Positions 1-9,082 of a DNA stretch of 64,000 bases are shown in pieces. The notes below the pieces were generated by a model. The model saw only the letters and a program-made list of their open reading frames with translations, was not told the origin of the DNA and did no database searches. Source of the DNA: Gp7-AA6 sp036395755 (GTDB taxonomy: Bacteria > Acidobacteriota > Thermoanaerobaculia > UBA5066 > Gp7-AA6); assembly GCA_036395755.1 (NCBI GenBank), contig DASWCZ010000023.1, positions 62,001 through 126,000 on the forward strand. Reading direction: 5' to 3'. A program made the translations under genes and the position numbers. Position 1 is the stretch's first letter. The number at the start of each line of letters is the position of its first letter.

Positions 1-3000
1 CTCCTCGCGGCGCTCCAGGGTTTCAAGCGCGGCTCCTTCGACGTGAGGCTCCCGGAGGACTGGATCGGGCTCGACGGCAAGATCGCCGATGCCTTTAACG
101 ACGTCGTCGCCCGCAATCAACGGATGAGCCGTGAGCTCAAGCGGCTCCGGCGCGTCGTCGGCCAGGAAGGCAGGATCGCCGAGCGCGCGGACATCGGGGA
201 CGTCGAGGGCTCCTGGGCGGACTCTGTCCACTGCGTCAACGCGCTCATCGGCGACCTCGTCCATCCCACGAGGGAGACGGCGCGCGTCATCGGCGCCGTC
301 GCGAAGGGCGACCTTTCGCAGACGATGGCGCTCGAAGTCAACGGCCGGGCGCTCGAGGGGGAGTTCCTGCGCACCGCGAAGACCGTCAATACGATGGTCA
401 ACCAGCTTTCCTCTTTCGCCTCGGAAGTCACGCGCGTCGCCCGCGAGGTCGGCACGGAAGGCAAGCTTGGCGGTCAGGCCAAGGTCAAAGGCGTGGCCGG
501 GACCTGGAAAGACCTGACCGAGAACGTGAACCTGATGGCTGGCAACCTGACCGCGCAGGTCCGCAACATCGCGGCGGTCACGACCGCGGTCGCGAACGGA
601 GATCTGGCGAAGAAGATCACGGTCGACGTCAAGGGTGAATTCCTGGAGCTCAAGGCGACGATCAACACGATGGTCGACCAGCTCCGCTCCTTCGCGGCCG
701 AGGTCACACGTGTCGCCCGCGAGGTCGGCACCGAAGGCAAGCTCGGTGGCCAGGCGAAGGTGGAAGGAGTCGCCGGGACCTGGAAGGACCTGACAGACAA
801 CGTCAACTTCATGGCGAGCAACCTGACCGGCCAGGTGCGCAACATCGCGGACGTCACCAAGGCGGTCGCCAATGGGGACCTCTCCACCAAGGTCACGGTC
901 GACGTCCGCGGCGAGATCCTGGAGCTGAAGAACACGGTCAACACGATGGTCGACCAGCTTTCGTCGTTTGCCGCCGAAGTCACGCGCGTCGCACGCGAGG
1001 TCGGCACGGAAGGCAAGCTCGGCGGTCAGGCCGAGGTCGAAGGCGTTTCGGGGACCTGGAAGGACCTGACCGACAGCGTCAACCTCATGGCGGGCAACTT
1101 GACCGCCCAAGTGCGCAACATCGCCGCGGTGACGACGGCCGTCGCCACGGGAGACCTGTCGAAGAAAATCACGGTCGACGTCAAGGGCGAGATCCTGGAG
1201 CTGAAGGACACGATCAACACGATGGTCGACCAGCTCCGATCCTTCGCGTCGGAGGTCACGCGCGTCGCCCGCGAGGTCGGCACCGAAGGAAAGCTCGGCG
1301 GCCAGGCCCGCGTCGAAGGCGTCTCGGGAACCTGGAAGGACCTGACCGACAACGTCAACTTCATGGCGGGCAACCTCACGTCTCAGGTGAGAAATATCGC
1401 GGACGTCACCAAGGCGGTCGCCAACGGCGACCTCTCGCGAAAGATCACGGTCGGCGTCCGCGGCGAGATCCTGGAGCTGAAGAACACGGTCAACACGATG
1501 GTCGACCAGCTCTCGTCGTTTGCCGCCGAAGTCACCCGCGTCGCGCGCGAGGTCGGCACGGAAGGCAAGCTCGGCGGCCAGGCGAAGGTCAAGGGCGTCG
1601 GCGGGACCTGGAAAGACCTGACCGACAACGTGAACTCGATGGCCGGCAACCTGACGAGCCAGGTCCGCGGGATCGCGAAGGTCGTCACTGCGGTCGCCAA
1701 CGGCGACCTGAAGCGCAAGCTGACGCTCCAGGCCAAGGGCGAGATCGCGGCGCTTGCCGACACGATCAACGGAATGATCGACACGCTCGCGACCTTCGCG
1801 GATCAGGTCACGACCGTGGCGCGCGAGGTCGGCGTCGAAGGAAAGCTGGGCGGCCAGGCGAGCGTGCCCGGCGCGGCCGGAACCTGGAAGGATCTGACCG
1901 ACAACGTCAACCAGCTCGCCGCGAACCTGACCACCCAGGTCCGCGCGATTGCCGAGGTCGCGACCGCGGTCACGAAGGGAGACCTCACCCGCTCGATCAA
2001 GGTCGAGGCGTCGGGAGAGGTTGCATCTCTGAAAGACAACATCAACGAGATGATCCGGAACCTCAAAGACACGACCCTGAAGAACAGCGAGCAGGACTGG
2101 CTGAAGACGAACCTCGCCAAGTTCAGCCGCATGCTGCAGGGTCAGCGGGATCTGGTCACGGTGGGACGGCTCGTTCTGTCCGAGCTCGCTCCGGTCGTCA
2201 CGGCCCAGCAGGGCGTCCTCTACACGCTCGACGGATCGCGAGAGGACCCGCAGCTCACTCTGCTCGCGAGCTACGCGTGCCGGGAGAGCTCGCTCGCTCG
2301 CACGCTGCTTCCCGGGGAGGGACTCGTCGGCGAGTGCGCGCGCGAAAAGAACAAGATCCTGCTGCGCAACGTTCCAGCGGGTTACATGGGGATCTCTTCG
2401 GGACTCGGCGCGGGAAGCCCGGCGAACATCATCGTGTTGCCCGTGCTTTTCGAGGGCAAGGTCAAGGGGGTCCTCGAGCTCGCGTCGTTCGAGCGGTTCT
2501 CGACGGCGCACCAGGCGCTGCTCGAGCAGCTCGCCGAGACGATCGGAATCGTGCTCAATACGATCGAAGCGAATACGCGCACGGAGGACCTCCTCAAGCA
2601 GTCCCAGTCTCTGGCGGGAGAACTCCAGAGCCAGCAGGAGGAGCTTCGTCAGACCAACCAGCAGCTCGAAGAGAAAGCGGCTCTTCTCGCCGAGCGCAAC
2701 GTCGAGGTCGAGCGCAAGAACCAGGAGGTCGAGCAGGCGCGGGTCGCGCTCGAGGAGAAGGCGAAGCAGCTGGCGCTCACGTCGAAGTACAAGTCCGAGT
2801 TCCTGGCCAACATGTCCCACGAGCTGCGGACGCCGCTGAACAGCCTCCTGATCCTCTCCGACCAGCTTTCACGCAATCCCGACAGCAACCTGACGGGCAA
2901 GCAGACCGAGTTCGCGAAGACGATCCATGCCTCCGGAAAGGACCTCCTGAACCTGATCACCGACATCCTCGATCTCTCGAAGATCGAGTCGGGCACGGTC

Positions 3001-4830
3001 GTCGTCGACGTCGGCGAGCTCCGTTTCCCCGACCTCGTCGACTACGTGGAGCGCACGTTCCGCCACGTCGCCGAGGTGAAGGCGCTCGACTTTGAGATCG
3101 AGATCGGTCCCGGAATCCCGCGGTCGATCTTCACCGATTCGAAGAGGCTCCAGCAGGTCATCAAGAACCTCCTCTCGAACGCGTTCAAGTTCACGGAGAG
3201 AGGCCGCGTCTTGCTCCGCCTCGACACGGCCGCCGCCGGCTGGGGTCCGGAGATCGAGACCTTGAACCGCGCCCGATCCGTGATCGCGTTCTCGGTGACC
3301 GACACCGGCATCGGCATCCCCGCCGAGAAGCAGCAGATCATCTTCGAAGCGTTTCAGCAGGCGGACGGCTCGACGAGCCGCAAGTACGGCGGGACCGGGC
3401 TCGGTCTCGCGATCAGTCGCGAGATCGCCCGGATCCTTGGCGGCGAGATCCGTCTGACGAGCGCGCCCCGCGAGGGGAGCACCTTCACGCTCTATCTCCC
3501 CCGGGTCTACGCCGTGCCCAGGAGTGCGCGCGCCGCCATGGAGACGGAAGAGATCGTGTCGGTCATGACGGATGTCGATGCGGTGCGTCCGGCGGTCGAG
3601 CCGATCGTCGAATCGGGCGAGGTCGCGGACGACCGCTCGGAGATCGGCGGGGAGGACCGGGTCGTCCTCCTGATCGACAACGACGAGAACTTCGCCCGAT
3701 TCCTTCTCGACGTCGCGCACGAGCACGGTTTCAAAGGCCTGATCGCCTCGAACGGCGCGGAAGGAATCGCCCTCGCGCACCAGTTCAAAGTCGACGCGAT
3801 CACTCTCGACATCCAGCTCCCCGTCATCGACGGATGGCGGGTGCTCGAGCGGCTGAAGGGCGACTTCGCGACCCGGCACGTTCCCGTTTTCGTCATCACG
3901 ACGGAAGAGGAAACCTCGCGCGGGCTCCTGCTCGGGGCCATGGGGGCGCTGAACAAGCCGATCAAGACGAAGGAGGCGCTCGACGAGGTCTTCGCCGGCC
4001 TGCGCGGTTTCCTCGACCGCCACACGCGCGACCTCTTCGTCGTGGCGCGTGAAGGCTCCGAGACGTGCGCGATCGCCGAGGTCGCCGGCAATGGCTCCGT
4101 TCGAAGAGTGGTCGTGTCGAACGGTCTGGAAGGCTTGGGCGCGCTCGACGGGAGGACGTTCGACTGCGTTGTCATCGAACCGCTTCCCGGCGACGTGGAG
4201 AGCTTCGAAACGACCGCCGAGATCCTCCGGCAATGCTCGGCTCGCCGAACTCCGGCGATTCTCTACACTCCGCGGCCGCTCTCGGAACACACGGAGCGCG
4301 AGCTGCAGAGGATCTCGCACGGCGCGATCGTCAAAACCGTGCGCTCGCCCGAGCGTCTCCTCGACCAGATCTCGCTCTTCCTCCACTCCCCGGTCGCCGA
4401 GCTCCCGCTCGATAAGCGCAAGGCGCTCGAGGCGCTCTACTCCACCGATGCCGTCCTGGCGGGCAAGAAGGTTCTCTTGGTCGACGACGACATCCGGAAC
4501 ATCTTCGCGATGACGAGTGTGCTCGAGAGACAGAACATGCACGTGTTCTCGGCCGAGACCGGCAAGGAAGCCATCCAGAAGCTCGAAAGCACGGACGGTA
4601 TCGACATCGTCCTGATGGATCTGATGATGCCGGACATGGACGGCTTCGACACGATGCGGGAGATCCGGAAGAAGGAGCGCTTCCGCTCGCTGCCGATCAT
4701 CGCGGTCACCGCGAAGGCGATGAAAGGGGACCGGGAGAAGACCTTGCAGGCCGGAGCGTGGGATTACCTCGCGAAGCCGGTCGACACCGACCAGATGCTC
4801 TCCGTGCTCCGGGCGTGGCTCTATCGGTGA
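1..4830 (+). CDS. multi-HAMP hybrid sensor histidine kinase (5' end outside window)
   Basis: The frame is open to base 1 (reads LLAALQGFKRGSFD before the GTG at 43), so the true start lies upstream. Numbering from the GTG, residues ~20-690 are seven tandem 92-residue HAMP units, six with GKLGGQA and GTWKDL signatures. A GAF domain follows (~700-860), then a coiled coil, a HisKA domain with H926 in MSHELRTP, and an ATPase domain (DTGIGIP, GTGLGLAI). Next come a receiver with D1256, a degenerate receiver lacking a clear acceptor (~1340-1460), and a C-terminal receiver with D1526 in LMDLMMP. No membrane segment is visible, so it is probably cytosolic. The HAMP array resembles fungal group III (Nik1/Os-1) osmosensing kinases, a family-level analogy. 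The stop overlaps the next kinase start (TGATG), so the two are probably cotranslated. The ligand is unknown. Confidence 0.95.
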   Translation, partial: LLAALQGFKRGSFDVRLPEDWIGLDGKIADAFNDVVARNQRMSRELKRLRRVVGQEGRIAERADIGDVEGSWADSVHCVNALIGDLVHPTRETARVIGAVAKGDLSQTMALEVNGRALEGEFLRTAKTVNTMVNQLSSFASEVTRVAREVGTEGKLGGQAKVKGVAGTWKDLTENVNLMAGNLTAQVRNIAAVTTAVANGDLAKKITVDVKGEFLELKATINTMVDQLRSFAAEVTRVAREVGTEGKLGGQAKVEGVAGTWKDLTDNVNFMASNLTGQVRNIADVTKAVANGDLSTKVTVDVRGEILELKNTVNTMVDQLSSFAAEVTRVAREVGTEGKLGGQAEVEGVSGTWKDLTDSVNLMAGNLTAQVRNIAAVTTAVATGDLSKKITVDVKGEILELKDTINTMVDQLRSFASEVTRVAREVGTEGKLGGQARVEGVSGTWKDLTDNVNFMAGNLTSQVRNIADVTKAVANGDLSRKITVGVRGEILELKNTVNTMVDQLSSFAAEVTRVAREVGTEGKLGGQAKVKGVGGTWKDLTDNVNSMAGNLTSQVRGIAKVVTAVANGDLKRKLTLQAKGEIAALADTINGMIDTLATFADQVTTVAREVGVEGKLGGQASVPGAAGTWKDLTDNVNQLAANLTTQVRAIAEVATAVTKGDLTRSIKVEASGEVASLKDNINEMIRNLKDTTLKNSEQDWLKTNLAKFSRMLQGQRDLVTVGRLVLSELAPVVTAQQGVLYTLDGSREDPQLTLLASYACRESSLARTLLPGEGLVGECAREKNKILLRNVPAGYMGISSGLGAGSPANIIVLPVLFEGKVKGVLELASFERFSTAHQALLEQLAETIGIVLNTIEANTRTEDLLKQSQSLAGELQSQQEELRQTNQQLEEKAALLAERNVEVERKNQEVEQARVALEEKAKQLALTSKYKSEFLANMSHELRTPLNSLLILSDQLSRNPDSNLTGKQTEFAKTIHASGKDLLNLITDILDLSKIESGTVVVDVGELRFPDLVDYVERTFRHVAEVKALDFEIEIGPGIPRSIFTDSKRLQQVIKNLLSNAFKFTERGRVLLRLDTAAAGWGPEIETLNRARSVIAFSVTDTGIGIPAEKQQIIFEAFQQADGSTSRKYGGTGLGLAISREIARILGGEIRLTSAPREGSTFTLYLPRVYAVPRSARAAMETEEIVSVMTDVDAVRPAVEPIVESGEVADDRSEIGGEDRVVLLIDNDENFARFLLDVAHEHGFKGLIASNGAEGIALAHQFKVDAITLDIQLPVIDGWRVLERLKGDFATRHVPVFVITTEEETSRGLLLGAMGALNKPIKTKEALDEVFAGLRGFLDRHTRDLFVVAREGSETCAIAEVAGNGSVRRVVVSNGLEGLGALDGRTFDCVVIEPLPGDVESFETTAEILRQCSARRTPAILYTPRPLSEHTERELQRISHGAIVKTVRSPERLLDQISLFLHSPVAELPLDKRKALEALYSTDAVLAGKKVLLVDDDIRNIFAMTSVLERQNMHVFSAETGKEAIQKLESTDGIDIVLMDLMMPDMDGFDTMREIRKKERFRSLPIIAVTAKAMKGDREKTLQAGAWDYLAKPVDTDQMLSVLRAWLYR
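100..2060 (+). repeat. tandem 276-bp repeat encoding HAMP units
   Basis: A coding tandem repeat of period 276 bp (92 codons): equivalent GGCAAGCT sites lie at about 460 and 736 and recur at that spacing. Six units are well conserved and the first is divergent. Units alternate in their AVANGDL segment (KKITVDVKGE type versus TKAVANGDL type), as if pairs had been duplicated together. Confidence 0.85.
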
Positions 4831-7370
4831 TGACCGCTCCCGACGACCCGGTCAACATCCTGGCGGTCGACGACAGCGCCGACAAGTTGCTGGCGCTGTC
4901 GGCCCTCCTCTCCGAACTGGGCCAGAACGTGATCACGGCCACGTCCGGCCGGGAAGCCCTCCGCCACCTCCTCCGCCAGGAGTTCGCGGTGGTTCTCCTC
5001 GACGTCAACATGCCCGGAATGGACGGCTTCGAGACCGCCGCGCTGATGCGGCAGAGGCAGAAGTCCGAGCACACTCCGATCATCTTCATCACCGCGTACG
5101 GCGATGAAACCCACGCGACGCGGGGCTATTCACTCGGGGCGGTGGACTACATCCTGGCCCCCGTCGAGCCGGAGGTGTTGCGCACGAAGGTCGGAGTCTT
5201 CGTGGAGCTCTTCCGGAAGACGGCCCAGATCCGACGCCAGGCCGAGTCTCTCGAGCAGAGGGCGCGGCAGCTCCAGCGGTTGACCGAGGCCTCACTCGCG
5301 ATCAACTCCGCTCTGTCCCCCGACCGGATGCTGCAGGTCGTCGCCGACCTGGCCCGGGACATCCTCGGCGCCCACCAGGCAGTCGCGCTCGCCGCCGCGG
5401 AACAGAAGTGGTCGGAGGTCAAGAGTGCGGTGTCTCTGTCGCCGACCTGCGCCTCGGATGGAGAGCGGCGGGTGCTGCGCGATCGGGACGCGCTCGTTTC
5501 GCTGCTCTCGTGGATGAGTCGCGCGGTCCGTCTCCCGCGCCGGCAGACCGAGCGGCCGTCGGAGTGGTCCCAGTTTTTCGACGGCGGTCTGCCGGTGGAG
5601 GTCGGCTGGCTCGCCGCGCCGCTGACGGGCCGGGACGGCCGGAACATGGGCCTGCTGCACCTCCTCGAAAAGCTGGACGGCGACTTCACCGAGGAGGACG
5701 AGGCCGTCGTCACGCAGCTCGCCCAGATGAGCTCGATCGCAATCGAGAACACGTTGAACGCCGAGGCTCGAGAGGCCAACCGGATCAAAGACGAATTTCT
5801 GACGACGCTCTCCCACGAGCTTCGGACGCCGCTGACCGCGATACTCGGCTGGGCCCGCGCCTTGCGGTCCGGAGTTTCCGACGGCCCGCGGACGGCGCGG
5901 GGCCTCGAGGTCATCGAGCGCAACGTGCTCGCGCAGGCGAAACTGATCGACGACCTCCTGGACGTTTCACGGATCATCACCGGAAAGCTCCGGCTCGCGC
6001 TCCGCGCGACCAACCTCGCCTCCGTCATCGAGGCGGCGCTCGACTCCATGAGGCCAGCCGCCGAGGCAAAGGGAATCGAGATCCTGTTTCAACGGGACGC
6101 GACGGCCGGCGATTACGAGCTGATCGCGGACCCCGACCGGCTCCAACAGGTCGTCTGGAACCTGATCTCCAACGCGATCAAGTTCACACCGCCGCGCGGA
6201 AGGGTCGAAGTGAATCTGACCCGGCCCGATTCGCAGTTCGAGATCCGGGTGACGGACACCGGGAAAGGGATCCCCGCCGAATTCTTGCCCTCGGTTTTCG
6301 ACCGCTTTCAACAGGCCGACAGCTCGACGACCCGCGCGCACGGCGGTCTCGGCATCGGTCTCGCCATCGTGCGGCATTTAGTCGAGCTCCACGGCGGTTC
6401 GGTCGCAGCGTCGAGCGACGGAGACGGTCGGGGAGCCTCCTTCTGCGTCCGGCTGCCCGCCGTCGCGCTCGGCGTCACGGCACTCGACCGGGAGCGGGCT
6501 TCATCCGGGGCGAGGCCGTTTGCTCCCGCCCCCGCCGACCGGGACCTGACCGGCGTGCGCGTGCTCTTGGTCGAGGACGAGCCGGACGGGAGGGAGCTGC
6601 TCGCCGAAATCCTGAGAAGCGCAGGGGGAGAAATCCACGCCGTCGGCTCCGCGGGCGAGGCCTACGAGGCCGTGCGGAGCTTTCGGCCGCACGTGCTCGT
6701 GAGCGACATCGCGATGGCGCGGGAGGACGGCTACTCGCTCATCCGCCGCCTGCGGCGGCTTCCTGCCGAAGACGGCGGCCGCATTCCCGCGGTGGCGCTC
6801 TCAGCATACGCGCGCGAGGACGATCGGATCCGCTCGCTCGCGGCCGGATTTCAGCAGCACATCGCGAAGCCGCTCGATCCGGAGGAGCTCGTCGGCGCGG
6901 TGAACCGGCTCGCTTCCCGAGGAAACCCGGGGCGTGATCCTGCCCCCCTCCCGGCGCCGGCATCCCGGGTCCTCGTCGTGGAAGACGACAGCGACTCGCG
7001 CGAAGGCCTGCGGCATCTGCTCGAGATCTGGGGGCACGACGTCGAAGTCGCGGAGAACGGCAAAACGGGCATCGAGAAGGCGATCGAGCGACGCCCGGAC
7101 ATCGCTCTGATCGACGTGGGACTCCCCGAGATGGACGGCTACGCGGTCGCCTCCCGGCTCCGCGAGGCCCTCGGCGACGGCGGGATCTTCCTGATCGCCC
7201 TGACGGGTTACGCCGAGCCGGAAGACCGGCGTCGGGCTTTCGAGTCCGGCTTCCACGCACACCTGGCCAAGCCGATCAACTATTCACGTCTCTCGTCCCT
7301 CCTCTCCGAGGGACAGGGGCGCCGCTCGGCCGCGGCCGGCCGCGACGCCGAGCGAAACACCGCGGGATAG
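4830..7370 (+). CDS. REC-GAF-histidine kinase-REC-REC hybrid protein
   Basis: The ATG at 4830 shares its A with the upstream TGA and gives 846 residues, starting directly with a receiver; longer versions run into the upstream gene. Order: receiver 1 (D58 in LLDVNMP), a GAF domain (~150-310), HisKA with H329 in LSHELRTP, ATPase domain (DTGKGIP, GIGLAI), receiver 2 (D626, in an atypical SDIAMARED context) and receiver 3 (D762, LIDVGLPEMDG). No membrane segment is visible. With an N-terminal receiver it can accept phosphate from the upstream multi-HAMP kinase and pass it on, so the pair looks like a cytosolic phosphorelay. It ends one base short of the convergent DUF5329 gene. Confidence 0.93.
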   Translation: MTAPDDPVNILAVDDSADKLLALSALLSELGQNVITATSGREALRHLLRQEFAVVLLDVNMPGMDGFETAALMRQRQKSEHTPIIFITAYGDETHATRGYSLGAVDYILAPVEPEVLRTKVGVFVELFRKTAQIRRQAESLEQRARQLQRLTEASLAINSALSPDRMLQVVADLARDILGAHQAVALAAAEQKWSEVKSAVSLSPTCASDGERRVLRDRDALVSLLSWMSRAVRLPRRQTERPSEWSQFFDGGLPVEVGWLAAPLTGRDGRNMGLLHLLEKLDGDFTEEDEAVVTQLAQMSSIAIENTLNAEAREANRIKDEFLTTLSHELRTPLTAILGWARALRSGVSDGPRTARGLEVIERNVLAQAKLIDDLLDVSRIITGKLRLALRATNLASVIEAALDSMRPAAEAKGIEILFQRDATAGDYELIADPDRLQQVVWNLISNAIKFTPPRGRVEVNLTRPDSQFEIRVTDTGKGIPAEFLPSVFDRFQQADSSTTRAHGGLGIGLAIVRHLVELHGGSVAASSDGDGRGASFCVRLPAVALGVTALDRERASSGARPFAPAPADRDLTGVRVLLVEDEPDGRELLAEILRSAGGEIHAVGSAGEAYEAVRSFRPHVLVSDIAMAREDGYSLIRRLRRLPAEDGGRIPAVALSAYAREDDRIRSLAAGFQQHIAKPLDPEELVGAVNRLASRGNPGRDPAPLPAPASRVLVVEDDSDSREGLRHLLEIWGHDVEVAENGKTGIEKAIERRPDIALIDVGLPEMDGYAVASRLREALGDGGIFLIALTGYAEPEDRRRAFESGFHAHLAKPINYSRLSSLLSEGQGRRSAAAGRDAERNTAG

Positions 7371-7371
7371 G

Positions 7372-7782
7372 CTACGGTATGGCGGGCGGGGTCACCGCGG
7401 GCGTCGGACTCGCCGGATGCGTCTTCTCGTGCAGCTGGAGACGCGCGAGCAGCCAGTCTCGAAGCGGCTCTCGATGTCCTTCGCGCGTGCGAACTTCATA
7501 GAGCTTGCCGCTCTCCTCCGACTTCGAAGCCACTCCCAGAACGAATTCCATCGCGGTCTGGACTCGCTTCCCGGCAAAGCGCAACTTCATGGAGAGGTGC
7601 GAGGCGGCCCGCTTACCCGAGTATTCGGCGCCATTTCGGATGAAGACTTCGTCGGACTTCTTCACCTCTCCGATCAAGAAATCGATCTTTGTTTGCTCCT
7701 CGGGCGGACGGACGGCGGCGGCAAGCGCCGGATGCGCCAGAGCGAGAGCGAGGAGAGGCACGGCAGCCGGTTTACGAACCAC
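7372..7782 (-). CDS. DUF5329 family secreted protein
   Basis: A 136-residue protein with an N-terminal signal peptide (Lys/Arg start, hydrophobic ALALAHPALAAA) and the DUF5329 pattern: IDFLIGEV, EVFIRNG, a conserved HL, FVLGVASKSEESGKLY, then RDWLLARL. It is probably periplasmic; the family has no established function. The GTG start lies inside the end of the upstream receiver gene (11-nt overlap), suggesting translational coupling. A proline-rich tail follows the conserved core. Family assignment is from pattern recall. Confidence 0.7.
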   Translation of the reverse strand: MVRKPAAVPLLALALAHPALAAAVRPPEEQTKIDFLIGEVKKSDEVFIRNGAEYSGKRAASHLSMKLRFAGKRVQTAMEFVLGVASKSEESGKLYEVRTREGHREPLRDWLLARLQLHEKTHPASPTPAVTPPAIP

Positions 7783-8137
7783 AGTAATCCTTGACCAGCT
7801 CGAGAAGCGCGTCCGGACGGATCGGTTTTTTCAGGTAATCGGCGTGGAGGGTCCTCGCCTTCTCGATCGCGCGTCCGTCCGCGCTCATGATCACGACCGG
7901 GATCGACGAGAGGTCCGGATCGCGAAGCTGCTCGGTTCGGAACTCCCAGCCGTTCATGATCGGCATCATGAGGTCGAGCAGGATCACGCAGGGCCTCTCG
8001 GTGCGGGCGCGCTCGAGCGCGACCTCACCGTTCTCGGCCGGCCAGGACGTAAATCCGGCTTCCGTGAGGACTGCGCAGATGCTCTCTCGCAGATTCATGT
8101 CGTCTTCGACTACGAGGACTCGCGGAGTGATTCCCAT
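7772..8137 (-). CDS. single-domain response regulator (CheY-like)
   Basis: At 121 residues this is a lone receiver domain. The acidic pocket VEDD, phospho-acceptor Asp in LLDLMMPIMNG, the Ser of IMSAD and the conserved Lys of YLKKPIRP are all present. There is no output domain, so it should work by protein-protein contact or as a phosphorelay shuttle. It lies convergent to the two hybrid kinases that end at 7370, which are plausible partners, and overlaps the DUF5329 gene. The start is ATG. Confidence 0.9.
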   Translation of the reverse strand: MGITPRVLVVEDDMNLRESICAVLTEAGFTSWPAENGEVALERARTERPCVILLDLMMPIMNGWEFRTEQLRDPDLSSIPVVIMSADGRAIEKARTLHADYLKKPIRPDALLELVKDYCGS

Positions 8138-8200
8138 GCGGAAAACCGCCGTTTTTGCAAGAACTGTGCAAACCTGCGATCCGGGCGCACGAAGGCGCCG

Positions 8201-8629
8201 TCAAAGGGCGGCCGACGTCGCCTCCCGGGAATCGAGATGGTCGCGATCGGAGCAGTAATGGGCGACGGTCTCCAGAAGCTGATGGAGCTTCACCGGCTTG
8301 CGGAGATAGGAGGCGAGGGCGAGACGCCGGGCCTCGCGCTGCCCTTCCGAGAGGCCGGTGAAACCCACGACCGGAATGTCCGCGAGCCGCGAATCGGCCA
8401 ACTGGAGCCGCCGGAACTCCGCTCCGTCCATCCCCGGCATTTTCAGGTCGAGAATGATGAGACAGGGACTCTCGCCGGCTCGAAGGAGTTCGAACGCGTG
8501 CTCCCCGTCCCGCGCAGTCAACGCGCGATAGCCCTCTTCCTCGATCACGTCGCGGAGAACCGCGAGGAGCTCGCCGTCGTCGTCGACGACGAGAACCGTT
8601 TTCCTCGGCTCGATTGTCACGGAGGACAC
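8201..8629 (-). CDS. single-domain response regulator
   Basis: A receiver domain with VVDDD, acceptor Asp in IILDLKMPGMDG, FTGLS and YLRKPVK, plus a short basic/acidic tail; no output domain. The GTG at 8629 is preferred because it leaves about eight residues before the first beta strand; a GTG at 8620 is equally possible and an upstream ATG (8689) gives an unlikely Arg-rich extension. It is the second lone receiver in the cluster, 63 nt from the first, and is only moderately similar to it, so the two probably take signal from different kinase domains. Confidence 0.85.
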   Translation of the reverse strand: MSSVTIEPRKTVLVVDDDGELLAVLRDVIEEEGYRALTARDGEHAFELLRAGESPCLIILDLKMPGMDGAEFRRLQLADSRLADIPVVGFTGLSEGQREARRLALASYLRKPVKLHQLLETVAHYCSDRDHLDSREATSAAL

Positions 8630-8714
8630 TCTCTGAATTGTATCTCTGAGAAGGTCGAGGTCGCGGGGACAGGTCCTGCGGACCTGCACCCGCCACCGAA
8701 TTACGGGGATGGAT

Positions 8715-8790
8715 TGGTGAGCCGCGAAGGACTCGAACCTTCAACCTAGAGATTAAGAGTCTCTTGCTCTACCAATTGAGCTAGCGGCCC
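8715..8790 (-). tRNA. tRNA-Lys (anticodon CUU)
   Basis: Read on the reverse strand this folds as a full cloverleaf. A 7-bp acceptor stem GGGCCGC/GCGGCUC (one G-U) encloses a D arm starting GCUC, an anticodon stem AGAGA/UCUCU around loop CUCUUAA (anticodon CUU), and a T arm GAAGG-UUCGAGU-CCUUC. CCA is encoded (8715-8717). It is intact, with no integrated element on either side. Confidence 0.97.
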
Positions 8791-8860
8791 ACCGGGAAGG
8801 CGGAGGATAGACGATCGGTCCGGTCGCGGCAAGGGTGGCGCGGCGCAAGACGAGGACCGA

Positions 8861-9082
8861 TCAGCCTCCGCCGACGAACTCGACGACCTCGAGCTCGTCG
8901 CCCTCTTCGAGCTCCGTCGCCTCGTATTTTGCTTTCGGAAGGATCTCGCGGTTGCGCTCGACCGCGACGCGCGGCGTCGCGACTCCGAGTTGCGCGAGGA
9001 GCTCCGGGATCCTCGTTCCGGCGGGAAAGAGGCGTTCTTCGCCGTTGACGCGAATACGCACTTCGGCGCGCGCGATGCTCAT
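8861..9082 (-). CDS. thiS: ThiS/MoaD-like sulfur carrier protein
   Basis: A 73-residue beta-grasp protein: VRIRVNGEERLFP at the N-terminus, a helix with IPELLAQLG, then RVAVERNREILPK and EGDELEVVEFVGGG. The terminal Gly-Gly-Gly fits a ubiquitin-like carrier whose C-terminal Gly is adenylated and thiocarboxylated. The VAVERNxEI and VEFVGGG pattern favours ThiS (thiazole synthesis) over MoaD. One residue follows the Gly-Gly pair, which occurs in ThiS proteins but means the active end should be checked. No thiG, thiF or thiC lies nearby. The ATG overlaps the upstream stop (ATGA). Confidence 0.8.
   Translation of the reverse strand: MSIARAEVRIRVNGEERLFPAGTRIPELLAQLGVATPRVAVERNREILPKAKYEATELEEGDELEVVEFVGGG

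Noticed and set aside
2869..4542. 557-codon reverse frame inside the first kinase gene
   Set aside because: Composition-driven open frame opposite a well-conserved kinase with intact catalytic motifs.
8715..8790. tRNA-Lys as an integration site for a genomic island
   Set aside because: No integrase and no repeat of the tRNA 3' end was found downstream within the window.
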